Source: SZUA-309 sp965215995
GTDB taxonomy: Bacteria > Pseudomonadota > Gammaproteobacteria > Pseudomonadales > Azotimanducaceae
Reading direction: 5' to 3'
Length of the DNA stretch: 64,000 nt
Assembly (NCBI GenBank): GCA_965215995.1
Contig: OZ244128.1
Location: 1,178,001-1,242,000, forward strand
The notes under the pieces are model-generated. The model had not been told where the DNA came from. It ran no database searches and was given only the letters and a program-made list of their open reading frames with translations. The position numbers were made by a program, and so were the translations under genes. Position 1 is the first letter of the stretch; each line of letters begins with the position of its first letter. This document shows, piece after piece, positions 44,172-52,292 of the stretch.

Positions 44172-46808
44172 TCAGCCCGTATTGCGCATACCTGCGGCAA
44201 CGCCGGCGATGGTCACCATGATGGCCTGAACGACGTGGTCATCTTCGCTCTTCCGCTGGCGCTGCAGAAGCTCTGCCTGCAGGTAGTTGAGGGGATCCGT
44301 GTAGATGTTGCGCAGCTGAATCGACTGCCGCAGCCAGTCCTCGGACTCGAGCAGCTGACCTTTGCCGATGAGCGCCAGCAGACAGCGCTGGTCCTCCTCC
44401 ATCTGCGTGCGCAGCGTTTCACCGATGGGTTTCAGGGCAGCATCGACCAGTTTTTCGTCGTAGTAGGCCGAGAGCTCCAGATCAGCCTTGGCGAACACCA
44501 TCTCCAGCATCGACAGCCGTGTCGCGAAGAACGGCCAACGCTGTGCCATCTGCTTAAGGATTGTTCCCTCACCGCGCGCCACGGCGGCGGCGAGGGCACT
44601 GCCGGCCCCGAGCCAGGCCGGTAGCATGAGCCGGTTCTGTGACCAGGCGAAGATCCAGGGAATGGCCCGCAGACTCTCGATGCCGCCGTCGGCCCGGCGC
44701 CGCGCGGGCCGCGACCCGAGCGGCAGGACGCCGAGTTCCTGCTCAGGGGTCGCCTGGCGGAAGTAGCGGACGAAGTTTGCATCGTCCTGCACCAGGGCCC
44801 GGTAGCTTGCGCAGGACTCCTCGGCGAGCACATCCAATATGGCGCGCCAGGCTGGATCCGGCGCCGGTGGCGTTATCAGGTTCGCCTCCAGGATCGCGCT
44901 GGCGTAGAGCGCGAGGGTCCGGGTCGCCACGGCCGTACTGCCGAGCTTCGCGCGGATCATCTCCCCCTGCTCCGTGACCCGCAGGCCGTTACGCAGGCTG
45001 CCCGGCGGCTGCGACAGCAGCGCATCCCGCGCCGGGGCGCCGCCGCGGCCGATCGTGCCGCCGCGACCGTGAAAGAGCGTCAGCGCCACCCCATGCTGCT
45101 GCGCCACCGCCAGCAGGTTTTCCTGGGCCCGATACTGGGCCCAGCCGGCGCTCAGCATGCCGGCGTCCTTGGCGGAGTCGGAATAGCCGATCATCACCAT
45201 CTGCCTGCCTGCCGCATAGTCGCGGTACCAGGGCGCCTCGAGCAGCGCGTCGATCACGGCGGCTGAGTTCTCGAGGTCATCCAGCGTCTCGAACAGCGGC
45301 GCGATGGGGATCCTGAACGAACAACCCTGCTCCTTCAGGAGCAACAGCACGGCAAGCACATCCGAAGGCTGCCGCGCCATGGAGATCACGTAGGCGCCGA
45401 GGGCCTCCGGCGGCTGCGAGGCGACCACTTTGCAGGTGGCAAGGACTTCATTGGTTTCCGGATCACCCTGCCAGCCAACAGGCAGCAGCGGTCGCCGGCT
45501 GCCGAGCTCCTGGAGCAGGAAGGCCTGACGATCGGCTTCGCTCCAGGACTCGTAATCGCCAACTTCGAGCCAACGGGTGATGTCCGAAAGCGCCGCCGTG
45601 TGCCGTGCGCTGTCCTGCCGGATGTCCAGCTTGAGAAGGTGCACGCCGAAGCAGTGCACGCGACGGATGAGATCCAGCAGTGGCCCACCGGCGATGACGT
45701 CCATGCCGCAGGCAATCATGGACTCATAGCAGGCGTGCAACGGCTCCACGAGCTGCTCCGCGTGCTCGAGGATCTCCACATCCGGCGGCGGCTCACCATC
45801 GAGGCGCGCCTCCACCCACAGCAGCGTATTGCGCAGCAGCTCCCGGAGCGCCCGCAGCACCGCCCGGTAGGGTTCGTGGGCTCCGCCCGTGCGTGTCTTA
45901 AGCGCGGCGCTGGCGCGCGTCATGGACAGCTCTTCGATGAGAACAGCGACATCCTGGAGATAGAGATCGGCCGCCTTCCAGCGGGCCAGCAGCAGCACTT
46001 CCTCGGTGATCGCCGCCGTAACGTTCGGATTGCCGTCGCGATCGCCGCCCATCCAGGACAGGAAGCTCACGGGTGCAGCGTCGAGGGACAGGCCCGATCG
46101 CCCGAGCTGTTTGAGCGCCAGGTCGAGACGCCGCAGAAACCGCGGCACCGCGCGCCACAGGGAATCCTCGACAACGGCGAAGCCCCAGCGGGCTTCGTCC
46201 ACGGGCGTCGGCTTCTCCCGGCGAAAGTCGTCGCCGTACCAGATCTGCGCCACCAGCTCCCGAAGCCGCAGGACGATGTGCGCTCGCTCCTGCTCCGAAT
46301 GACCGGTGAGCTCGAGCTGGGCCAGACAGGCGGCGATTTCTCCGTGCTTGTGGATGAGGGTCCGACGGGTGATCTCTGTGGGGTGCGCGGTCAACACCAG
46401 CTCGATATTGAGCCCGGCGGCGGCGGAGTCGATGGCTGCCGCATCGTGCCCGGCGGCCTGCAGGTCGGTCAGCACCTGATCGAGGATGGTCGACGCCGAG
46501 AACAGCGGGTCCATCTCACGGGACACGGAGTGATACTCATCGGCGATGTTCGCCAGATTCAGGAACTGGCTGAAGGCCCGAGCCACGGGCACGAGCTGCT
46601 CCTCCTCGAGATCCCGAAGCACATCGAGGAGCGCTTTCCGCGCCGTTGCGTCGCCGTCCCGGGCAGACCGGGACAACTTGCGGATAGTCTCGATCAGATC
46701 CAGAAACGGCTGGCCTTCAGCGGCGGCGATCGTATCGCCGAGCATGCGCCCGAGGAAATTGACGTTGCTGCGCAGCGTCGAATAGTCCGGATCCCTGGCA
46801 GTCATCAT
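44172..46808 (-). CDS. ppc: Phosphoenolpyruvate carboxylase
   Basis: This is an 878-residue enzyme that carboxylates phosphoenolpyruvate with bicarbonate to oxaloacetate, refilling the TCA cycle. Motifs are VLTAHPTEITRRT (catalytic His), a middle GYSDSAKDAG, LFHGRGGTIGRGGAP with the active-site His and Arg, and the terminal RNTG that all bacterial PEP carboxylases share. The length is normal. The start is the ATG at 46808; a second ATG follows directly at 46805 and a TTG at 46817 is less likely. It stands on the minus strand between a GST-like gene and an MFS carrier. Confidence 0.97.
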   Translation of the reverse strand: MMTARDPDYSTLRSNVNFLGRMLGDTIAAAEGQPFLDLIETIRKLSRSARDGDATARKALLDVLRDLEEEQLVPVARAFSQFLNLANIADEYHSVSREMDPLFSASTILDQVLTDLQAAGHDAAAIDSAAAGLNIELVLTAHPTEITRRTLIHKHGEIAACLAQLELTGHSEQERAHIVLRLRELVAQIWYGDDFRREKPTPVDEARWGFAVVEDSLWRAVPRFLRRLDLALKQLGRSGLSLDAAPVSFLSWMGGDRDGNPNVTAAITEEVLLLARWKAADLYLQDVAVLIEELSMTRASAALKTRTGGAHEPYRAVLRALRELLRNTLLWVEARLDGEPPPDVEILEHAEQLVEPLHACYESMIACGMDVIAGGPLLDLIRRVHCFGVHLLKLDIRQDSARHTAALSDITRWLEVGDYESWSEADRQAFLLQELGSRRPLLPVGWQGDPETNEVLATCKVVASQPPEALGAYVISMARQPSDVLAVLLLLKEQGCSFRIPIAPLFETLDDLENSAAVIDALLEAPWYRDYAAGRQMVMIGYSDSAKDAGMLSAGWAQYRAQENLLAVAQQHGVALTLFHGRGGTIGRGGAPARDALLSQPPGSLRNGLRVTEQGEMIRAKLGSTAVATRTLALYASAILEANLITPPAPDPAWRAILDVLAEESCASYRALVQDDANFVRYFRQATPEQELGVLPLGSRPARRRADGGIESLRAIPWIFAWSQNRLMLPAWLGAGSALAAAVARGEGTILKQMAQRWPFFATRLSMLEMVFAKADLELSAYYDEKLVDAALKPIGETLRTQMEEDQRCLLALIGKGQLLESEDWLRQSIQLRNIYTDPLNYLQAELLQRQRKSEDDHVVQAIMVTIAGVAAGMRNTG

Positions 46809-46889
46809 GGTGACCAATCATGGCGCGTACGTACGCTATCCTGCCGACTATCGAATAAGACCCGCACGTTGTCGACCGTGCAACCAGCA

Positions 46890-48212
46890 TCAGACCTGAT
46901 CGAATCCCTTGTCGATACGTCGGACCTTGGCGAGCCCAAACCAGAGGATCAGCGTGAGACCGGCGAGCGTCACACCGCTCGCTGTCAACCCGCTCTGCAC
47001 GCCGTGGTGCTCGGCGATCCAGCTCACGGGCAGTAACCCGAGCGGCATCAGGCCGTGTGACATCATGTCGATGCTCATCACGCGGCCGCGCATTTCCTGG
47101 GAGACCTGCAGCTGCACCACGCTCCTGTTCATCGACATGTTGATCGCGGAGATGAGTCCGACGAAACCTACGCCGGCCAACGCCCACCACATGGTTGAGG
47201 TGTTCGCGAACCAGGCCACCCCCAGGCCCCAGAGGATGCCGGTGGCAAAGAGCCAGTGCCCTTTTGCACGCACTTCGCCCATCTTTGCGAGCGCGAGCGA
47301 CCCGAGGATGGCGCCGACACCCATGCCGGTCATCAGGAACCCCAGATCTTCCGGCCCACCCTGCAGAACGTCCGTGTTGAACGCCGGCAGCAGCGTGTTG
47401 ATGCTGAGGCCGAAGAGGAACGGCACGATGGAAAGCACGATCAGCCCACCGACGACCGCGGAGCCGAACACGTAGCGCATGCCCTGCCACACGTCGTGGA
47501 ACGCGCCCTTGCGCACATCCCGAGGCATCGGCTCGCCATCGTGGCGGATCAGCAGTACGGTGAGCGAGGAGATGAAGTAGAGCGCCGACAGCACGAGATA
47601 CACGAGACCGACGCCGAATTCGCTCGTGGTGTCACCACCGGCGAAGATCGCGATCATGAACCCGGCCAGTGCCGGCCCCAGGATCCGAGCGAGGTTCCAC
47701 GCGGCGGTATTGAACGCCATAGCGTTGAACATCAGCCGCTCGCCCACGAGCTCGGGAATGAAGGCAGTTCGCGCGGGTATCGAGAGCGCCAGCACCGTGC
47801 CGTTGACTACGCCCACCCAGATGAAGTCGAAAAAGGTCACACTGCCGTTCAGCACGATGAACGCCATCAGGAGCGTGGCAGCTCCATTCAGCATCTGCGC
47901 CCACATGATCACCGGCTTCTTGCGGAACCGATCCGCCAGCACGCCGCCGACCAGTGAGAACACCACCTGGGGGAACATGAACGCGATGGTCACCCAGGCG
48001 AGGTTCATGGCCGACACGGTCATCTCGTAGACGAGCCACCCTTGCGCCACGAGCTGCATGTTCATCGCGAACGCAGCCCCCGCCATGCCGATCCAGAGGA
48101 AGAGGTAGTCCGGGACCTTGAGGGAGGCGAACATCGAGGTGTCCGTCGGATGATCGGCGGGCAACGGCTCCGCTACGTCGGTGATCGGTTGCGATGTCGC
48201 GGGTTCGGCCAT
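46890..48212 (-). CDS. MFS transporter, EntS/multidrug-efflux-like
   Basis: This is a 440-residue carrier with twelve predicted helices of the MFS_3 (EntS-like) type. The family pattern is seen in FASLKVPDYLFLWIGMAGAA and VVFSLVGGVLADRFRKKPVI. Such proteins export small hydrophobic molecules, siderophores or drugs. I chose the ATG at 48212 (MAEPATSQPITD). A much longer in-frame ORF to 48626 exists, but its 138 extra residues are Arg-rich and unlike any carrier. The 287 bp to the divergent gene at 48500 show no clear promoter or second gene. Confidence 0.85.
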   Translation of the reverse strand: MAEPATSQPITDVAEPLPADHPTDTSMFASLKVPDYLFLWIGMAGAAFAMNMQLVAQGWLVYEMTVSAMNLAWVTIAFMFPQVVFSLVGGVLADRFRKKPVIMWAQMLNGAATLLMAFIVLNGSVTFFDFIWVGVVNGTVLALSIPARTAFIPELVGERLMFNAMAFNTAAWNLARILGPALAGFMIAIFAGGDTTSEFGVGLVYLVLSALYFISSLTVLLIRHDGEPMPRDVRKGAFHDVWQGMRYVFGSAVVGGLIVLSIVPFLFGLSINTLLPAFNTDVLQGGPEDLGFLMTGMGVGAILGSLALAKMGEVRAKGHWLFATGILWGLGVAWFANTSTMWWALAGVGFVGLISAINMSMNRSVVQLQVSQEMRGRVMSIDMMSHGLMPLGLLPVSWIAEHHGVQSGLTASGVTLAGLTLILWFGLAKVRRIDKGFDQV

Positions 48213-48499
48213 GAGCGGGGAGTGCGGACGCAAAACCCAACAGGATAGCACTGAAAACGAGCCATCGAGCTCCCGCAGCGCTTTTACGGGAAGCTTTTGG
48301 TACGGACTACTCCTCCGTCGGATACTTCCAGCGCGCGCTCGGCTTGCGGTTCCATCGCGTGCTCTCACACGGCTAAGTCTGATCGCAAGAGGCTGGGCCG
48401 TGTATACGGTATTTCCGCCAGACACCGATGGAGTTGCCTCTGGTAACCTCGCCAGCACAGGGTGAGTCTTGATAGCTTGGGAAAGCAGGAGAGGGGGAT

Positions 48500-49972
48500 A
48501 TGAATGCCTCAGAAGAGGAAGTCGGTCCGGTTGGGCAGACCCGGCGACAATGGATCGCGGCTTCCGCAGCGTTGGTCGCCGGTTCCATGACAGCATGTGG
48601 TACAAGCAGCGATCGCGAACCCGCATCGGATCGCGGGAGTTCCTCGCCCGGCGAGGCGCTTCCGGCAGCGCTCCCGAAGTTCGACACGGAGCGTTGCACG
48701 GGCAGGATCGCCTCCGCCGCCGTGAAGCCCGACGAGGAACGTTTTGCCGCCTGGAACGGCGAGCTTCGTGCCAGAGCCGCCGGGCGTGAGTCCGCGCTCG
48801 TCGATCTCGACGCCGTCGATCACAACCTGAAGCTCGTCGGCGACAGACTCGGCTCCAGCATCGGGCTGCGCCTCGTCGCCAAGAGCCTGCCGAGCGTGCA
48901 GCTACTCGAGTACATGATGGTCACGGCTTGCACCAACCGGGTCATGGCGTTCTCGGAGGGGATGGTGCGTGACCTGCTCTGCCGCTTCGGGAGCGATGTG
49001 GACATCCTGCTGGGCCGGCCGGCTGCGGTCGACGCAGCCGCACGTACGTTTGCGACGCTCGACGCGCTTGGCGGCGAGTCGAACCCGGCGGGCGCGGTGC
49101 GCTGGCTCATCGATACGGCCGAGCGCATGCAGGAGTTTGCGGCCCTCGCGGCCCAGCGCGGCGAGTCGATCAATGTCTCGATCGAGATCGACGTTGGGTT
49201 GAGGCGCGGCGGGGCGCGCAACGGGGCGGAGCTCCTCGACATGCTCGCGATCGTCGATACCTCGGAGCTACTTCGATTCGCTGGCTTCATGGGCTACGAA
49301 GGGCACGTCCCGTTTGCGGCCATGGGCGGTCTGACCCCCGATGCCGAATTTGGAGCGGTGCAAAGCCGGTACGAGGATTTCGTGCGCACGGGGCGCGAGG
49401 CTTACCCCGGGCTTTTCGAAGGCCCACTCGTCTACAACAGTGGAGGCAGCCGTACCTACCACTACTACACGGATGATGTGGATACACCGATCAACGAGGT
49501 CGCGATGGGTTCCGCGTTCTTCTATCCGAGCAACTTCCACGACATTCCCCAGACGGCGCTGCGCACGGCGACTTTCTTCGCGACCCCGGTGTTGAAGAGG
49601 ATCGATCCAGCCGAAACGCCCTTCGACCAGGATTTCCTGCCAAACCTCGCCGACGGCAGTCCCGACCTGGAGGTGTCCTACTTCATGGTGGCAGGCGGCT
49701 TCCCCGGCGAGCAGACCTTCCCGGATGGCCTCACGAGCAACTGGAACACCAGCTCGACGGATGACGAAGAGCGGACCCGAATTCTCAACATGCTGCCGAA
49801 CCAGGGCAGATGGCTCGGCGCGCGGCAGGTGCCTCTCGAGGTTGGCGACTTCATCTTCTACCAACCCTGGGAAGGCGACGCTGTTCGCTGGCTCGCCTAC
49901 CTGGACGTCTTCCGCGGCGGGGAACTGGTGGATCAGTGGCCGACGTTCCAGCCTGGTATTCGTCTGGTTTGA
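48500..49972 (+). CDS. Exported alanine-racemase-fold (PLP) protein, D-threonine-aldolase-like
   Basis: This is a 490-residue protein with a twin-arginine signal (QTRRQWIAASAALVAGSMTA), which ends at a Cys that could be a lipobox. The mature part has the alanine racemase N-terminal barrel: ESALVDLDAVDHNLKLV and then GLRLVAKSLPS, whose Lys is the expected PLP anchor. YNSGGSRTYHYY and a long C-terminal beta domain follow. It resembles the DSD1/D-threonine aldolase group rather than cell-wall alanine racemases. Export of a PLP enzyme is uncommon and may mean action on periplasmic D-amino acids. GAGAGGGGG lies just before the ATG. Confidence 0.75.
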   Translation: MNASEEEVGPVGQTRRQWIAASAALVAGSMTACGTSSDREPASDRGSSSPGEALPAALPKFDTERCTGRIASAAVKPDEERFAAWNGELRARAAGRESALVDLDAVDHNLKLVGDRLGSSIGLRLVAKSLPSVQLLEYMMVTACTNRVMAFSEGMVRDLLCRFGSDVDILLGRPAAVDAAARTFATLDALGGESNPAGAVRWLIDTAERMQEFAALAAQRGESINVSIEIDVGLRRGGARNGAELLDMLAIVDTSELLRFAGFMGYEGHVPFAAMGGLTPDAEFGAVQSRYEDFVRTGREAYPGLFEGPLVYNSGGSRTYHYYTDDVDTPINEVAMGSAFFYPSNFHDIPQTALRTATFFATPVLKRIDPAETPFDQDFLPNLADGSPDLEVSYFMVAGGFPGEQTFPDGLTSNWNTSSTDDEERTRILNMLPNQGRWLGARQVPLEVGDFIFYQPWEGDAVRWLAYLDVFRGGELVDQWPTFQPGIRLV

Positions 49973-51381
49973 GCAAACGTGGCCCTGCTTCCAATCTGAA
50001 CAAATGGCTTGGGCTGACTGCGGCATCGCTGGGGACCTTCCTCGGCGCCCTGGATCTATCGGTCAATGTAGCCCTGCCTGCGATCACCCAGGCATTCGCC
50101 ATCGATATGACCACGGTACAGTGGATCATTATCAGCTATCTCGGCACTTCCACCGGTCTGCAGCTTGTTTTCGGACGCCTGGCAGACGCACACGGTCTGA
50201 AACGCTTCTATCTCATCGGGATTGTCATCTACACGCTCGCCGTTCTGTTAATCAGCCTGGCAACGACATTCGAGTGGGTGCTGGCCTGGCGGGTGCTGCA
50301 GGCCATCGGCTACGCCATGGTGGTGACCACAGTTCCCGCATTGGTAACCCGTCTGTTTCCTGACGCGGAGCGCGGCCGCGCGCTTGGCTCGATGATGAGT
50401 GTGGGAACCCTGGGGATGATCACCGCCACGCTTGGCGGCGGATTCCTGGTCGACGCATTCGGCTGGGGCAGCATCTTTCTGTTCCGTGTCCCGCTTGGTC
50501 TGATCGCTTTTTTTCTGGCGTACGCTGTGTTGCAAGAAGCAGTTTCTGACGAGAAACAGGGGCGGCTGGACCTGAGCGGGATCATTGCACTGTTTGTCGC
50601 TCTGGTGGCACTGGTGCTGTTCCTGAACCTGGGTGGGCGTTTCGGATGGGCGAGTATTTCAGTGATCAGCCTGGCCGGTCTCATGCTGGCCGCGGGCACA
50701 TGGTTTGTGCGGATCGAGACGCGCTCAACCGAACCGATCATTGCGCTGGATGTTTTCTCCGGTCCGGTAAACAGAGCATTGATCGCAGGGTTTCTGATGT
50801 CCATGGCGACGTTCGTGAACCTGTTTATCCTGCCGTTTTTCGTCTCTGAAGTCGTCGGTGCCAGTGCGCTGGTGCTCGGCATCCTGTTAACTCTCCCATC
50901 AATTGCGTCAGCCGCCGCCTCTCCGGTAGCGGGTTGGCTATCCGATCGGTTTCCATCCGATCGCGTCGCGGCAGGGGCATTATCGATCATACTGCTGGCC
51001 ACGTACGGGTTCGTCGGTCTGGACGAAACATCAAGTGCCTATGACGTAGGACTGCGCCTGGCAGCCTTCGGCATCGGGATGGGGTCGTTTCAGGCGAGCA
51101 ACGCCAACAGCGTGATGGGCAACATCGCGACAACACGGCTGGGGACCGGTGCCGCGTTGGTCTCGCTGTCCATGAGTCTTGGGATGATCACCAGCGTCGG
51201 CATCATGACCGCCCTGTTTGACGCCTTCGAGACCGACGCCCTGGCCACCTCGGCAACCGAACATGCCGCTTTCGTTACCGCATTCTCACAGACCTACCTG
51301 GTCGCGACGGCACTGGTCGCGATCGGTGTTTCTGTACTCGCATCAAATGGGTTTCGAAGCACGGAGCGAACAGAAACGTAG
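49969..51381 (+). CDS. MFS transporter, DHA2 (14-helix drug-efflux-like) family
   Basis: This is a 470-residue carrier. LGTFLGALDLSVNVALPAIT near the start (residues 17-36) is the classical DHA2 helix-1 signature; FGRLADAHGLKRFY is the 2-3 loop and a Gly-rich helix 5 follows. The best start is the TTG at 49969, overlapping the preceding stop in TTGA, since all longer starts run back into the upstream coding sequence. A MarR gene follows 166 bp downstream and may regulate it. Codons 250-470 are present a second time at 60573-61238 with one amino-acid difference, and a third short scrap lies at 59341-59397. Confidence 0.85.
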   Translation: MSKRGPASNLNKWLGLTAASLGTFLGALDLSVNVALPAITQAFAIDMTTVQWIIISYLGTSTGLQLVFGRLADAHGLKRFYLIGIVIYTLAVLLISLATTFEWVLAWRVLQAIGYAMVVTTVPALVTRLFPDAERGRALGSMMSVGTLGMITATLGGGFLVDAFGWGSIFLFRVPLGLIAFFLAYAVLQEAVSDEKQGRLDLSGIIALFVALVALVLFLNLGGRFGWASISVISLAGLMLAAGTWFVRIETRSTEPIIALDVFSGPVNRALIAGFLMSMATFVNLFILPFFVSEVVGASALVLGILLTLPSIASAAASPVAGWLSDRFPSDRVAAGALSIILLATYGFVGLDETSSAYDVGLRLAAFGIGMGSFQASNANSVMGNIATTRLGTGAALVSLSMSLGMITSVGIMTALFDAFETDALATSATEHAAFVTAFSQTYLVATALVAIGVSVLASNGFRSTERTET

Positions 51382-51393
51382 AGCCTTACCCGG
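50714..51393 (+). repeat. 680-bp repeat, parent copy inside the DHA2 carrier gene
   Basis: This matches 60571-61250 without gaps at a constant offset of 9,857 bp. Counting by eye I found about 14 differences (98% identity). Of those inside codons, all but one are synonymous; the exception is GAG to CAG near the C terminus. The match starts inside the reading frame and ends 12 bases past the stop. Confidence 0.9.
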
Positions 51394-51547
51394 GCAGTAT
51401 TGAGCACGAAGATCTGTCCCCGCTCTGGAAATGCCGACGACTTCGGCTGTTCATTGTCTTCTGCGTCTGCGCTGCTCGGTTGCGGAATGTGAAGCACCTG
51501 CGGTTATATGGCGGAAGATTGATTAAAACGCGTGGTAGAAATCGAAC

Positions 51548-52021
51548 ATGACGGATCTCACCGATGACGTGCTCGTTTCGCTTCGTCGCATCATTCGGGC
51601 CAGCGACCTTCATTCGCGCAAACTGGGTAAGGAGACCGGCCTGACCACGCCTCAACTTGTCGTCATGAGGGCGATTGTGGAAGCGGAGGAGCCCACGGTT
51701 TCCCGAATCAGCCGCGAAGTCAGTCTCAGCCAGGCGACCGTGACCAACATCCTGAATCGACTGGAGGCTCAGGATCTGATCCGGCGTAAGCGTAGCGAGC
51801 AGGACAAGCGCCGGGTCAATCTGGAGGTGACCCCGGCTGGCCGAAAACTGCTCAAGGGGGCGCCCAAACCCCTGCAGGAAGGATTTGTTGCCCGCTTCAA
51901 TCAGCTCGAGGACTGGGAGCAATACCTGATCGTGTCGTCACTGGCGCGGGTGGCAGCGATGATGGACGCGCAGGATCTGGATGCCGCTCCGCTGCTGGCT
52001 CCCGGAGAGGACGTAGGTTAG
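51548..52021 (+). CDS. MarR-family transcriptional regulator
   Basis: This is a 157-residue winged-helix regulator. The recognition region includes EPTVSRISREVSLSQATVTN (residues 41-60), and the wing ends in RRKRSEQDKRRVNLEVTPAG with the conserved D-R pair. It probably represses a transporter gene or its own operon in response to a small phenolic or lipophilic ligand. Candidates are the upstream DHA2 carrier and the TonB receptor downstream, whose leader has a matching-size dyad at 52181. The ribosome site is weak. Confidence 0.88.
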   Translation: MTDLTDDVLVSLRRIIRASDLHSRKLGKETGLTTPQLVVMRAIVEAEEPTVSRISREVSLSQATVTNILNRLEAQDLIRRKRSEQDKRRVNLEVTPAGRKLLKGAPKPLQEGFVARFNQLEDWEQYLIVSSLARVAAMMDAQDLDAAPLLAPGEDVG

Positions 52022-52180
52022 TCGCGTCGAAATCCATTCGATGCTAATTATAATCTGATTGATCTCTATCGTTTTCGCGTCCGTGAATCGGGCTCGTGAT
52101 GCGGATTCTGGCAAATTTTTCTGCTCGTGCAGCTAAGAAGCGCTGTTCGCGCCGAAAGAACTGGGTATTTTGCGAAGTAA

Positions 52181-52203
52181 TATCATTTAGTGTTCTAATG
52201 ATA
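52181..52203. promoter_or_regulatory. Perfect 7-9-7 dyad in the TonB receptor leader
   Basis: TATCATT (52181-52187) and AATGATA (52197-52203) form a perfect inverted repeat with a nine-base spacer in an AT-rich part of the 271-bp gap between the MarR gene and the TonB receptor. The size suits a dimeric repressor. A TATAAT lies further upstream at 52049-52054 without a good -35. Confidence 0.4.
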
Positions 52204-52292
52204 AATCGCGGCAGCGGTGAGCGCTGAATATTGGCTCGCCCGATTCGAGGGGTAGTCGCGGGTAAAAACAAGATCATTGGAGAGACAGATCA

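Noticed and set aside
45600..47036. 478-residue plus-strand frame opposite ppc
   Set aside because: It is antisense to catalytic motifs of PEP carboxylase; typical shadow in GC-rich DNA.
46890..48626. 578-residue version of the MFS carrier
   Set aside because: The first 138 residues are Arg-rich and unlike a carrier, and that stretch overlaps the start of the divergent gene at 48500.
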